From assembly GCF_013410405.1 (NCBI RefSeq), contig NZ_JACCFK010000001.1:1674001-1738000 (forward strand): DNA of 64,000 nucleotides, read 5' to 3'. Positions within the stretch are counted from its first letter, which is position 1, and each line of letters starts with the position of its first letter. Below the pieces are notes generated by a model. It was not told the DNA's origin and did not search any database. It saw only the letters and a list, made by a program, of their open reading frames with translations. Below, one piece after another: positions 33,937 through 42,624 of the stretch. Both the position numbers and the translations under genes were made by a program. This DNA is from Amycolatopsis endophytica (GTDB lineage: Bacteria > Actinomycetota > Actinomycetes > Mycobacteriales > Pseudonocardiaceae).

Positions 33937-34120
33937 CCGTTGGGCGATTAATCTGAAAAACCCGGTCGCAAGACCTAGCGGAACTCCGGTCCCACCGCTA
34001 TCTTGTTGATCATGGTCTTGACCGCGAAGTTGCAGATCGCACCTTGACCACCCCGAGACTCCGCGGACCGGTGCCGTTGCACTCCCCTCCCCCGACCGGC
34101 ACCGGCCCGCGGGCCCAAAG

Positions 34121-34153
34121 CTGAGGGCTTCTCCCACCGGGAGGAGCCCTCAG
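34121..34153 (-). terminator. Strong hairpin terminator after MFS gene
   Basis: CTGAGGGCTTCTCCC-ACC-GGGAGGAGCCCTCAG makes a 15-pair stem with one G-T wobble and a three-base loop, seven bases after the end of the MFS gene on the minus strand. It may also stop plus-strand transcripts from the small genes at 33.2-33.9 kb. Confidence 0.75.
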
Positions 34154-34159
34154 TCATGT

Positions 34160-35407
34160 TCAGCGGACGGAGCGGACGCCGAAGATGAGCGCCCCGGCCG
34201 CGAGCGTCGCGATCGCGGACGCGGTGAACAGCCCCGGGTAGCCGCCCAGCTCCGCGAGGATCACGGTCGCGGCGAGCGGCGCGATCACCTGCGGCAGCGC
34301 GTTGGCGATGTTGATGACGCCCAGGTCCTTCGCCCGGTCCTGCGCGGCGGGCAGCACCTCGGTCAGGATGGCCAGCGCGACCGCCCAGTAGGCGCCGAAC
34401 CCGATGCCGAGCAGCGGGGACGCCGCGAGCGCCGCGGGCCAGGTCTGCCACAGCACCAGCACGACCGCCGCCGCGGCCATCACCACCACCGCGCCGAGTA
34501 CGAACGGCTTGCGGCGGCCGGTCCGGTCGGACAGCGGCCCGACCACGAGCCCGCCGATCACCAGCGCGACCCCGTAGAGCCCCATCATGATCAGCAGCCC
34601 GGTGTCCGGATCCGGGTAGTGCACCGAATCCTTGAGGAAGAACAGCAGGAAGAACGTGCCGAGCGAGTTGCCGAGGTTGATCAGGAAGTGGCAGCCCCAC
34701 GCCCACGCGAAATCCGGGTGCCGCCGCGGTGACACCCACAACTCGGCCAGCGCGGTCCGCCACTTCACCGCTGGGCTCCCGGCGCCACCGGCCGTGACAT
34801 CCCTGGTGCGCAGGACGAACGCGAGCGCACCGGCGATCACGACCACCGCGCAGGCCAGGTACCCGCCGGGCAGGCTGGTCACCAGCACCGTCACCACCAC
34901 GGCGCCGAGCACCGTGCCCAGCATCTGGCTGATGCCGACCAGCCCGCCGATCCGCGCCCGCTGGTCGACCGGAACCCGGTCCGGCACGGCGGAGGTGAGC
35001 GTCGCGAGCATGCCGCCGAGCCCGGCCTGCACCAGGCACCAGCCGGCGACCATCACCACCACGTTCGGCGCCAGCGCCAGTACCACCAGCCCGAGCGCGC
35101 CGCACAGCGCACCGGCCAGCGTCCACGGGTGCCTGCGGCCGAACCGGGACCGCGTCCGGTCCGACGCCAGCCCGACCAGCGGATTGGTGAGCAGGGCGAC
35201 CACCGCGCCGACGCCGGTGACGATGCCGAACACCAGCTCCTTGTTCGCGGAGTCCAGGTGCTCGGCCTGTTCGGGCAGCAGCACCTGGATCGGGGCGTAG
35301 ATCCCCAGCCACAGCCCGATGTTCGCGCCGAAGAGCAGGCTGATCCAGCCCGCCCGCACGGGGACGGTCGGCTCGGTGAGCGATCCGCCGGTCCGCGTCT
35401 CCGTCAT
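34160..35407 (-). CDS. MFS sugar-type transporter
   Basis: A 415-residue major facilitator protein with 12 predicted helices. The loop-2 motif is GLASDRTRSRFGRRHPW and the matching loop-8 motif GPLSDRTGRRKP, both typical of GPH-like or general sugar symporters. Its ATG overlaps the stop of the beta-glucosidase gene (ATGA), so it is made with that enzyme and probably carries the beta-glucoside or a glucose-containing product into the cell. The ATG at 35407 is preferred over a longer in-frame start inside the upstream gene. Confidence 0.88.
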   Translation of the reverse strand: MTETRTGGSLTEPTVPVRAGWISLLFGANIGLWLGIYAPIQVLLPEQAEHLDSANKELVFGIVTGVGAVVALLTNPLVGLASDRTRSRFGRRHPWTLAGALCGALGLVVLALAPNVVVMVAGWCLVQAGLGGMLATLTSAVPDRVPVDQRARIGGLVGISQMLGTVLGAVVVTVLVTSLPGGYLACAVVVIAGALAFVLRTRDVTAGGAGSPAVKWRTALAELWVSPRRHPDFAWAWGCHFLINLGNSLGTFFLLFFLKDSVHYPDPDTGLLIMMGLYGVALVIGGLVVGPLSDRTGRRKPFVLGAVVVMAAAAVVLVLWQTWPAALAASPLLGIGFGAYWAVALAILTEVLPAAQDRAKDLGVINIANALPQVIAPLAATVILAELGGYPGLFTASAIATLAAGALIFGVRSVR

Positions 35408-36678
35408 GAGCGCACCAGCTTCCGGTACCAGGCGAAGGAGTCCTTCGGTGTGCGGCGCAGTGTTTCGTAGTCCACGTGCACGAGACCGAACCGGGGCGCG
35501 TATCCCTTCGACCATTCGAAATTGTCCAGCAACGACCAAACGAAATACCCGCGGACTTCAACTCCCGCCGTTATCGCGGAGTGCGCGGACCGGACGTGCG
35601 CTTCCAGGAAGTCGATGCGTTCGGTGTCGTGGATGCCGTCGAAGCTCGCGCCGTTCTCGGTGATGTGGACCGGCGGCAGCTTCTCGCCGTACCGGTCGCG
35701 CAGGCCGACGAGCAGGTCGTACAGTGCGCCGGGCACGATCGCCGAGTCGTTGGTGGTGCGCGGGAAACCCTCGATCGGGCGAAGTTCGAAGGGCAGCGGA
35801 TTCCCGTCGCCGGGCGCCGCCGCGCCCTGCGGCTCGTAATAGTTCACGCCGTAGAAATCCAGCGGTTGCGCGATGATCTCCAGGTCACCGGCATGTCCGG
35901 CGGGAAGGTGGGGCGTGATTTCCGGCGGATAACTCCCGAGTAGCACCGGGTCGGAAAACGTCCGGTTCAACAATGCGTCCAGGTGGCGGGCGGCGTCGAG
36001 ATCGGCTTGATCGTTTGATCTGGGCCAAACTGGACAATGATGGTTGGCGGTGCCGATGTTCGACGCACCCGCGGCTCGCAGCGCCTGGGTCGCGAGGCCG
36101 TGTGCGAGGTGTTGGTGGTGTGCGGTGGGGAGCGCGTCCAGCAGGAGTGTCCTGCCCGGCGCGTATTCGCCGATCGCGTATCCGTAGACCGTCGTGACCA
36201 TTGGTTCGTTGAGGGGGATCCACATCCGCACGCGATCAGCGAAGTGCTCGCCGAGAACCGAGGCGTACTCGGCGAAGCGGTACGCGATGTCCCGGTCCAG
36301 CCAGCCGCCCGCGTCCTCCAGCGGCTGCGGGGTGTCCCAGTGGTAGAGCGTCGCGACCGGCGCGATGCCCGCTTCGCACAGCGCGTCCAGCAACCGGTCG
36401 TAGAACGCCAGTCCACGCGGGTTGGGCGCACCGGACCCCGTCGGCTGGATCCGCGGCCAGGCGAAGGAGAAGCGGTAGGCGCCGACGCCGAGTCCGGTCA
36501 GCAGCGCGACGTCCTCCGGCCAGCGGTGGTAGTGGTCGCAGGCGACGTCGGCCTGCCCGGGCGCGAAGGTGTCCCAGGTGGACGGTCCGCGTCCGTCTTC
36601 GCCGGTGGCGCCCTCGATCTGGAAGGCCGAGGTCGACACGCCCCACAGGAAGCCGGGCGGGAAGGTGAGGTCATCCAC
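35404..36678 (-). CDS. Beta-glucosidase, glycoside hydrolase family 1
   Basis: A 424-residue GH1 enzyme that releases the terminal sugar from beta-glucosides with retention. FPPGFLWGVSTSAFQIEG is the N-terminal signature; the acid/base E158 lies in PLNEPM, the nucleophile E341 in HITENG, and WSLLDNFEWSKGY (~393) binds the substrate. There is no signal peptide, so it acts in the cytoplasm on imported sugar. The GTG start follows AAAGGAC by seven bases. It is the first gene of a two-gene unit with the MFS transporter and is divergent from a TetR gene; a dyad in the gap is the likely operator. Confidence 0.93.
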   Translation of the reverse strand: MDDLTFPPGFLWGVSTSAFQIEGATGEDGRGPSTWDTFAPGQADVACDHYHRWPEDVALLTGLGVGAYRFSFAWPRIQPTGSGAPNPRGLAFYDRLLDALCEAGIAPVATLYHWDTPQPLEDAGGWLDRDIAYRFAEYASVLGEHFADRVRMWIPLNEPMVTTVYGYAIGEYAPGRTLLLDALPTAHHQHLAHGLATQALRAAGASNIGTANHHCPVWPRSNDQADLDAARHLDALLNRTFSDPVLLGSYPPEITPHLPAGHAGDLEIIAQPLDFYGVNYYEPQGAAAPGDGNPLPFELRPIEGFPRTTNDSAIVPGALYDLLVGLRDRYGEKLPPVHITENGASFDGIHDTERIDFLEAHVRSAHSAITAGVEVRGYFVWSLLDNFEWSKGYAPRFGLVHVDYETLRRTPKDSFAWYRKLVRS

Positions 36679-36704
36679 GGGCGCCGTCCTTTCGTCCGGG
36701 CCAA

Positions 36705-36719
36705 TGTGAAAATTTCTCA
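36705..36719. promoter_or_regulatory. Operator candidate between beta-glucosidase and TetR genes
   Basis: TGTGAAA-A-TTTCTCA is a 15-base dyad with one mismatched pair in a locally AT-rich patch 27 bases upstream of the beta-glucosidase start. It is the best symmetric site in the divergent gap and probably binds the neighbouring TetR regulator. Confidence 0.4.
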
Positions 36720-36799
36720 AATGCTAGCCCTTCCCCTCGACGGAGGGAAGCGGTCCGGCGCGCTAAAGTCCCTGTTCAGAGCACCAGAAGGAGCACGAC

Positions 36800-37423
36800 G
36801 TGTCGGAGACCCAGGCGAGCACCCCGCTTCGCCGGCAGCCCGTACAGCAGCGCAGCGCGAAGCGGGTCGAGCAGATGCTCGACGCCAGCGCCGAGCTGAT
36901 CGACGAGGTCGGCTACGACGCGTTGACCACCACGCTGATCGCGAAACGCGCCGGGGTCGCCGTCGGGTCGCTCTACCAGTTCTTCCCCGACAAACGGGCC
37001 GTCGTGCGTGCGCTGACGCAGCGCAACCTCGACCGGTTCGTGCACGCGGTGAGCGAACGGCTCAGCCGCGAGGACCCCGGCCACTGGTGGGCCGTTGTCG
37101 ACTCGGTGCTGGACATCTACCTGGAGATGCACCGGACCGTGCCGGGCTTTTCCAAGGTGCACTTCGGGGACGTGGTGGACCGCCAGCTGCTCGACAACGG
37201 CCGGGACAACAACCGGGTCATCGCCGATTCGCTGGCCGATCTGGTGGGCCGCTACATCGACCTGAACACGCCGCGCCTGACGCTGGCGATGACGGTCGCG
37301 ATCGAGGCCGCCGACGGGTTGCTCAAGCTGGCCTTCCACCGCGACCCGCAGGGCGACGCCGAAATCGTCGGCGAGACCAAGCACCTCATCAAGGGGTACC
37401 TGGCCTCGCGCCTCGGGGAATGA
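36800..37423 (+). CDS. TetR-family regulator
   Basis: A 207-residue TetR regulator. The N-terminal HTH covers ~20-68 (RVEQMLDASAELIDEVGYDA, then TTTLIAKRAGVAVGSLYQFF). The C-terminal ligand domain is of the TetR_C_17-like kind (HRTVPGFSKVHFGD, LAMTVAIEAADGLLKLAF). GTG start with AAGGAG seven bases before. It is divergent from the beta-glucosidase/MFS pair, which it probably represses. It ends one base before the end of the epimerase gene on the other strand. Confidence 0.88.
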   Translation: MSETQASTPLRRQPVQQRSAKRVEQMLDASAELIDEVGYDALTTTLIAKRAGVAVGSLYQFFPDKRAVVRALTQRNLDRFVHAVSERLSREDPGHWWAVVDSVLDIYLEMHRTVPGFSKVHFGDVVDRQLLDNGRDNNRVIADSLADLVGRYIDLNTPRLTLAMTVAIEAADGLLKLAFHRDPQGDAEIVGETKHLIKGYLASRLGE

Positions 37424-37424
37424 C

Positions 37425-38333
37425 TCAGGCCGTCTCGAAGTAGTGCCCATCGTCCAGGTCCGCGAGCAGGCCGGGCCGCTCCGGCTTCCAGTCCAGCAGC
37501 TGCTGGGTGCGGACACCGGACGCCGGGTTGTCCATTCCGGCGAATCGCACCAGGAAGCCGAAGTGTGCCGCGGCCTGCTCCTGTGGGACGGACTGCACCG
37601 GAACATCCAGGTGGCGCCCGATGACCTCGGCGATCTCCCGCAACGGCACGCCCTCATCGCCCACGGCGTGCAGCCGTGATCCGGCCGGGGCCTTCTCCAG
37701 GGCCAGACGGTAGAGGCGCGCGGCGTCCACGGTGTGGACGGCGGGCCAGCGGTTGGCGCCGTCACCGAGGTAGCCGGACCGGCCCGCCTTGCGCGCGGAC
37801 GCGATCAGGGTCGGGACGAACCCGTGCTTGTCCGCCGGGCCGTGCACGCTCGGCGGGAGCCGCACGACCGACGACCGGATCCCGCGGTCGGCGAACCCGA
37901 TGACCTCGTTTTCCGAGTCGATCCGGTAGCCGCCGGGGACCACATCCTCCTCGGTGGCGGTGCGGTCCAATCCGAGCGCGACGAGGATCCCCGTCCCGGA
38001 CGTCACAACGAGCGGTTTGCCCGTGCCGTCGAGCGCGTCGCCGAACGCGCGCACGACGGCCAGGTCCGTGTCACCGGCGGACGCCAGGTCACCGGCGACC
38101 ATGGCCTCGTGGTCGAAGGCGAGGTGGACGACGCCGTCCGACTCGGCCGCGGCCTCCCGGAGAACGTCGAGGTCCCGCAGGTCGCCCCGGCGTACCCCGG
38201 CGCCGGCGGTGGTCAGTTTGGCGGCCGAGGCGTCGGACCTGGCCAGGCCGACGACCTCGTGACCGGCCGCCAGCAGCTCGGGAACGAGCGCCGAACCCAC
38301 GTGTCCGGACGCTCCGGTGACGAAAACTCTCAT
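37425..38333 (-). CDS. NAD(P)-dependent epimerase/extended SDR
   Basis: A 302-residue extended short-chain dehydrogenase. TGASGHVGSALVPELLAAGH (6-25) is the nucleotide-binding motif. The usual catalytic YxxxK is absent in its normal place (YRIDSENEVIGF instead), so it may be an atypical member that acts as a reductase or sensor like the NmrA group; VVRLPPSVHGPADKHGFVPT supports an SDR of the 4b type. ATG has GGGAGG five bases upstream. It is divergent from a TetR gene and has two operator-like dyads in its promoter region. Confidence 0.86.
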   Translation of the reverse strand: MRVFVTGASGHVGSALVPELLAAGHEVVGLARSDASAAKLTTAGAGVRRGDLRDLDVLREAAAESDGVVHLAFDHEAMVAGDLASAGDTDLAVVRAFGDALDGTGKPLVVTSGTGILVALGLDRTATEEDVVPGGYRIDSENEVIGFADRGIRSSVVRLPPSVHGPADKHGFVPTLIASARKAGRSGYLGDGANRWPAVHTVDAARLYRLALEKAPAGSRLHAVGDEGVPLREIAEVIGRHLDVPVQSVPQEQAAAHFGFLVRFAGMDNPASGVRTQQLLDWKPERPGLLADLDDGHYFETA

Positions 38334-38351
38334 GGAATCCTCCCGGGTCAG

Positions 38352-38403
38352 TGATGTCACCTAGTGCCATCAACGTAGCACCTCACGACACCTGGTGTCA
38401 TCA
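38352..38403. promoter_or_regulatory. Twin TetR operators in the divergent promoter
   Basis: Two 21-base dyads share one consensus, TGATGnCAC-nnn-GTGnCATCA. Site 1 (38352-38372) has mismatches only at positions 6/16 and the centre; site 2 (38383-38403) contains the palindrome GACACC-T-GGTGTC. Their centres are 31 bases apart, about three helix turns. Site 1 covers the likely start region of the epimerase (TACGTT on the minus strand at 38372-38377), site 2 lies before the TetR -10 TAGACT (38406-38411). Confidence 0.6.
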
Positions 38404-38405
38404 AC

Positions 38406-38411
38406 TAGACT
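38406..38411 (+). promoter_or_regulatory. Leaderless -10 of the TetR gene
   Basis: TAGACT fits TANNNT and lies six bases before the ATG at 38418, without a Shine-Dalgarno site between them. Confidence 0.4.
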
Positions 38412-38417
38412 GAGTGG

Positions 38418-38987
38418 ATGGGCCGTTGGGAGCCGAACGCGCGCGAGCGGCTGTCGCGCGCCGCTCTGGAGCTGTTCACCGAGCACGGGTACGACAGCAC
38501 CACGGTCGCGGAGATCGCGGAACGGGCCGGGCTGACGAAGCGCACCTTCTTCCGGTACTTCGCCGACAAGCGCGAAGTCCTGTTCGCCGGCCAGGACGGA
38601 CTGAGCCGGATCATCGCCGAAAAGATCATCGGCGCGGACGGATCAGCATCACCGCTCGAAGCGATCGGCGCGGGACTGGAGGGCCTCGACGTGATCTTTG
38701 CCGACGAACGGCGGCAATGGGCGCGACAGCGTCACGACGTCATCACCGGCAACGACGAGCTACGCGAACGTGAACTGCTCAAGAGCGCGGCCATCGCCAC
38801 TGCCCTGGCCGCGGCACTCCGCGAACGCGGTGTCCCTGACCTCACCGCGGAACTGGCCGCCGAGGCCGGGAACCTCGCGTTCCGGACCAGCTTCACACGG
38901 TGGATCGAGCCGTCCCACGAGCAGGGATTCGCCGAAGTCGTCCGGCAGACGATCAAGGAGCTGCAGGCGGCGGTCACGCACATCTGA
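38418..38987 (+). CDS. TetR-family regulator, AcrR-like
   Basis: A 189-residue TetR regulator. HTH at ~10-57: RERLSRAALELFTEHGYDST, VAEIAERAGLTKRTFFRYF, with the typical ADKREVLF that closes the domain. The C-terminal domain resembles MftR/TetR_C_14 types with LAAEAGNLAFRTSFTRWIE. It likely represses both itself and the divergent epimerase through the twin operators in the 84-base gap. Translation is probably leaderless. The inducer is unknown. Confidence 0.9.
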   Translation: MGRWEPNARERLSRAALELFTEHGYDSTTVAEIAERAGLTKRTFFRYFADKREVLFAGQDGLSRIIAEKIIGADGSASPLEAIGAGLEGLDVIFADERRQWARQRHDVITGNDELRERELLKSAAIATALAAALRERGVPDLTAELAAEAGNLAFRTSFTRWIEPSHEQGFAEVVRQTIKELQAAVTHI

Positions 38988-39019
38988 GTTGTCCACAGGC
39001 TTGTGGACATGTGGACGGC

Positions 39020-40207
39020 TCAGCCGAAGTTCTGCCCTTCGCCCCGGTAGGTGGGGACGGTGCGCTCCACCCTGCCGTCGATCACGACGTGGTAGTCGGT
39101 GAACCGCTCGGCGAGTTCGCCCGCCTTGGCGTGACGCATCCACACCCGGTCACCGATCCGCAGGTCACGGGCTGCTTTCCCGGTCACCGGCGTCTGCACC
39201 TCACCCGCTCCTTCGAAGGGCAGCAGACGCAGGCCCGCTGGCAGGTGCGGGGACGGCAGGCGGGAACCGGAAGCGGGCCCGGAGGCGATGTACCCGCCCG
39301 AGTAGAGCGTCGCGATGGCGCGCGCCGGCTTGTGGACAACCGGCAACGCGAACAGCACCGCGGGCCGGGGACGGAAGCGTGAGTACCCGTCGAACAACGT
39401 CGAGCCGATGAGGCCGGATCCGGCAGCGACCTCGGTGACCACCTGTTCGGCGCCGGTCAGTTCGATGCTGCCGCTGCCGCCGCCGTTGACGAACTCCAGG
39501 TCGGCGACCTCCCGCACGGCGGCGACGGCTTCCGCGCGCCGCCGCGACAGCTCGGCCGACGAGCGGCGCTGCATCCAGCTCACGACGACGTCGTTGAGAC
39601 GGCTCCCGGTGGCGTCGCCCATACCGGCGACCTGTCCCTCGTAGGCCATCATCCCGGCCAGGCGGAAACCCGGGCGCGCGACGATCTGCCGCGCCAGCGC
39701 CGCGGCCTGCTTCGCGGTGAAGACCGGTGATCGGCGGGTGCCGACGTGCAGGAACGGGAGCGGCCGCCACGACGCGTCGAGTTCGAGGCACACCCGGATC
39801 TCCGGATGGTCGTGGCCGAGCGCGGCGTCGACGAGGTCGAGGTGCTCGGCCGAGTCGACCATGATCGTGACCGTGGAGCGCGCCCTGGCGTCGGCCGCGA
39901 GGGCACGCAGTGCGCCGAAGTCGGCCGTCGGGTAGGCGACCAGGATGTCGTCGCTGGTGCCGAGTCCGGAATGCCACAGCGCCTCGGCCAGCGAGTAGCA
40001 CATCAGCCCGGCGAACCCGGGCGCCGCGAGCGCGCGCTCGATCAGGAAACGGCAGCGCACGGACTTGCTGACCAGCCGGATCGGCGTCCCGTCCGCGCGG
40101 CGGGCGAGGTCGGCGGCGTTGGCGTCGAACGCGGCCAGGTCGACCACGGCGAGGGGCGGATCGAGATCCTTCGTCGCCGAGTCGTACGTGGTCGCGGTCG
40201 TCGTCAT
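39020..40207 (-). CDS. PLP-dependent amino acid deaminase/aldolase (alanine racemase-like fold)
   Basis: A 395-residue PLP enzyme of the D-threonine aldolase/alanine racemase N-terminal fold. LAVVDLAAFDANAADL leads into IRLVSKSVRC (K48 is the likely Schiff-base Lys), and EFVNGGGSGSIEL (~238-250) is the phosphate-binding Gly-rich loop. The C-terminal beta domain ends DYHVVIDGRVERTVPTYRGEG. I recall it as the 'amino acid deaminase/aldolase' group; substrate is unknown. Divergent from the lactone oxidase with an 85-base gap, so both may be made together. Confidence 0.85.
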   Translation of the reverse strand: MTTTATTYDSATKDLDPPLAVVDLAAFDANAADLARRADGTPIRLVSKSVRCRFLIERALAAPGFAGLMCYSLAEALWHSGLGTSDDILVAYPTADFGALRALAADARARSTVTIMVDSAEHLDLVDAALGHDHPEIRVCLELDASWRPLPFLHVGTRRSPVFTAKQAAALARQIVARPGFRLAGMMAYEGQVAGMGDATGSRLNDVVVSWMQRRSSAELSRRRAEAVAAVREVADLEFVNGGGSGSIELTGAEQVVTEVAAGSGLIGSTLFDGYSRFRPRPAVLFALPVVHKPARAIATLYSGGYIASGPASGSRLPSPHLPAGLRLLPFEGAGEVQTPVTGKAARDLRIGDRVWMRHAKAGELAERFTDYHVVIDGRVERTVPTYRGEGQNFG

Positions 40208-40292
40208 GCTAGGACGGTACGTCAGACCGACTTGAAACGCGAATACCTTTCACTTAACGTTTCGTCACTCGAACCGAACGGGTGAGCACGAC

Positions 40293-41600
40293 ATGAGCCG
40301 GTGGCAGAACTGGGCGAGGACCGCGAGCGCGGACCCGCAGCGCATCCACACCCCGCGCAGCACAGCCGAAATCTCGGAAGTCGTCACGGACGTGGCGGTC
40401 AACGGGCGCCGCGTCCGCGCGTGGGGCAGCGGGCACTCGTTCACGCCCATCGCGGTCGCCGACTCCGACGCGATCGACCTGACCGGGTGGACCGGGATCG
40501 CCGCCGTCGACGCCGCGAACCACCGCGTCACCGTGCGGTCCGGCACGACGATCCGTCAGCTCAACGCCGAACTCGACGGGCTCGGGCTGGCGATGACGAA
40601 CCTCGGGGACATCGACGCCCAGACCGTCGCGGGCGCCATCTCGACCGGCACGCACGGGACCGGCGCCCGGCTCGGCGGGCTGGCCACGCAGATCGTCCAG
40701 CTGGAACTGGTACTGGCGGACGGCTCGGTCGTGACGTGCTCGGCCGACCGGCAGCCGGACCTGTTCGCGGCCGCGCGCGTCGGCCTCGGCGCGCTCGGCG
40801 TGATCACGCACGTGACCCTGCAGTGCGAACCGGCGTTCGCGCTCGCCGCGCAGGAACGGCCCGAGCCGCTGGAACAGGTGCTGGAGGGCTTCGACACCTT
40901 CGCCGCCGAGAACGACCACTTCGAGTTCTACTGGTTCCCGTACGGGAAGAACGCGCTGGTCAAGCGCAACAACCGGATGCCAGCGGGCGAGGCGAAGCGG
41001 CCGTTGAGCCGGGCCCGCGAGTTCCTCGACTACGAAATCATGGAGAACGTCGCGTTCGGCACGCTGTGCCGCATCGGCCGCGCCGTGCCGCGATTCGCGC
41101 AGCCGCTCGGCCGGTTCGCGTCGTCGGTGTTGTCCGCGCGCGAATACTCGGACACCTCGCACCGGGTGTTCGTGACGCACCGCGGGGTGCGGTTCGTGGA
41201 GTCGGAGTACGCGGTCCCCCGTGACTCACTGCACGACGTCCTGCGCGAGCTGCGGGCGCTGGTGCCCCGGCTGGAGAACCCGGTGACCTTCCCGGTGGAG
41301 GTCCGGGTCGCCGCCGCGGACGATATCTGGCTGTCCACAGCGAATGGCCGAGACTCCGCGTACGTGGCGATCCACCAGTTCACCGGCATGCCCTACCGCG
41401 AGTACTTCGCGGGTTTCGAATCGATCACCTCGGCCGTCGGCGGACGCCCGCACTGGGGCAAGATGCACACGCTGGACGCCTCGGCGCTGCGCGAGCGCTA
41501 CCCGCACTTCGACGACTTCGTGGAACAGGCGCGGCGCTGCGATCCCACCGGGGTGTTCCGCAACTCCTACCTCGACCGCGTGCTGGGCCCGCTCGGTTAG
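40293..41600 (+). CDS. FAD-linked sugar lactone/alditol oxidase (D-arabinono-1,4-lactone oxidase family)
   Basis: A 435-residue flavoenzyme. The FAD-binding PCMH domain starts at ~15 with RAWGSGHSFTPIA, where the His of SGHS is the position of covalent FAD linkage in alditol and gulonolactone oxidases, and continues with GAISTGTHGTG (~112-122). The C-terminal ALO domain has the HWGKMH motif near 387. It oxidises a sugar alcohol or lactone, giving hydrogen peroxide or passing electrons to another acceptor. The final gene end overlaps the next, convergent gene by four bases. Confidence 0.92.
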   Translation: MSRWQNWARTASADPQRIHTPRSTAEISEVVTDVAVNGRRVRAWGSGHSFTPIAVADSDAIDLTGWTGIAAVDAANHRVTVRSGTTIRQLNAELDGLGLAMTNLGDIDAQTVAGAISTGTHGTGARLGGLATQIVQLELVLADGSVVTCSADRQPDLFAAARVGLGALGVITHVTLQCEPAFALAAQERPEPLEQVLEGFDTFAAENDHFEFYWFPYGKNALVKRNNRMPAGEAKRPLSRAREFLDYEIMENVAFGTLCRIGRAVPRFAQPLGRFASSVLSAREYSDTSHRVFVTHRGVRFVESEYAVPRDSLHDVLRELRALVPRLENPVTFPVEVRVAAADDIWLSTANGRDSAYVAIHQFTGMPYREYFAGFESITSAVGGRPHWGKMHTLDASALRERYPHFDDFVEQARRCDPTGVFRNSYLDRVLGPLG

Positions 41601-42475
41601 GCCCGGAGGCGCAGCTGGCGGACCATCGCCGGACCATCGATGGCGCCGCGGGCGATCCGGGCGGCCAGCTCTTCGAGCCGTTCCAGGGTCGTGCGGTCGT
41701 CCGGCTGGTACACGACGACACGGGTGCGCGGGTTTTCCTGCAGCAGCATCGTGGTGAGCCGCAGGAACAGGGTGCCGACGTGCAGCGACCGGATGCGCTT
41801 CACCCGAGGTTCGGTGGACACCTCTGCCCGGTCCCACAGGCGCACGAACAGCGGTGACTCCTCGCGGAGCCGGCCCAGCAGCGGCTCCCACGCCGGATCT
41901 GTGATCGATTCGCCGTAGTACGCGCGCAATTTGGCCACCACGGCAGCGCACTCCTGCTCGTGGTCGGCGTGTCCGGCGATCCAGTCCGGGTGCGTGAAGT
42001 GCAGGTAGGCGCAATTGCGGTCGGCTATCGGCAGCGCCTCCAGGTCGTCGATCAGGAACCGGAACGACGCGTTGTACGCCACGGGCTCGAACCAGGGGTT
42101 CATCACCACCGCCGGGTGCGGGGAAAGACTGTCCAGCAACGCTCGCACTTCGCCGCTGACCCGTTCGCAACTCGCAGCTTGTTCCGCGCCCGGATGTCCG
42201 CCGAGGAGGAACAGGTGCCGGCGTTCGCCGGTCGAGAGCCGCAACGCGTCCGCGATCGCCGCGAGCACCTCGACACTCGGCCGCACGTCGCGTCCTTGTT
42301 CGAGCCACGCATACCAGGTCGACCCGACGTTGGCGAGAACCGCGACTTCCTCGCGGCGCAGGCCCGTGACCCGGCGCCGGCCACCACCACGGGGCAGTCC
42401 CACGTCCTCGGGGGAGAGCCGGTCGCGCCGCGCGCGCAGGTAGGCGCCCAGCTCGCGAGAACGTGGATTGGACAT
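41597..42475 (-). CDS. XRE-family regulator with MmyB ligand-binding domain
   Basis: A 292-residue MmyB-type regulator. N-terminal HTH at ~8-85: LGAYLRARRDRLSPEDVGLP, TGLRREEVAVLANVGSTWYA, WLEQGRDVRPS. The C-terminal PAS-like MmyB domain (~105-275) probably binds a fatty acid or drug: NPWFEPVAYNASFRFL, RLREESPLFVRLWDRAEV, RTRVVVYQPDD. Proteins of this family often regulate a neighbouring dehydrogenase or exporter; here the neighbour on the other side is an EthD-type protein. It is the intact counterpart of the remnant at 14.55 kb. Confidence 0.9.
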   Translation of the reverse strand: MSNPRSRELGAYLRARRDRLSPEDVGLPRGGGRRRVTGLRREEVAVLANVGSTWYAWLEQGRDVRPSVEVLAAIADALRLSTGERRHLFLLGGHPGAEQAASCERVSGEVRALLDSLSPHPAVVMNPWFEPVAYNASFRFLIDDLEALPIADRNCAYLHFTHPDWIAGHADHEQECAAVVAKLRAYYGESITDPAWEPLLGRLREESPLFVRLWDRAEVSTEPRVKRIRSLHVGTLFLRLTTMLLQENPRTRVVVYQPDDRTTLERLEELAARIARGAIDGPAMVRQLRLRA

Positions 42476-42624
42476 GGTACCGATCGTCCCACGGTGAGCC
42501 GGGGTGAACGTGGTGGTGCGGCCACCAGCGTCACGGCGCTCTGGGTCGTGGCGCGCAGGCCCTCCAGTGTGGATGCTTCCGGGAACCCGATGCGTTCCCC
42601 GCCATTCACCGGGAAGGATCATCC

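Noticed and set aside
33975..34031. Short minus-strand frame giving a MINKIAVGPEFR tail
   Set aside because: Only 12 codons from the ATG, includes a rare ATA codon and lacks a ribosome site; not supported as a gene.
40234..40263. Inverted half-sites GAAACG and CGTTTC in the racemase/oxidase gap
   Set aside because: The 18-base spacing and six-base halves are too weak, and no regulator gene is adjacent.
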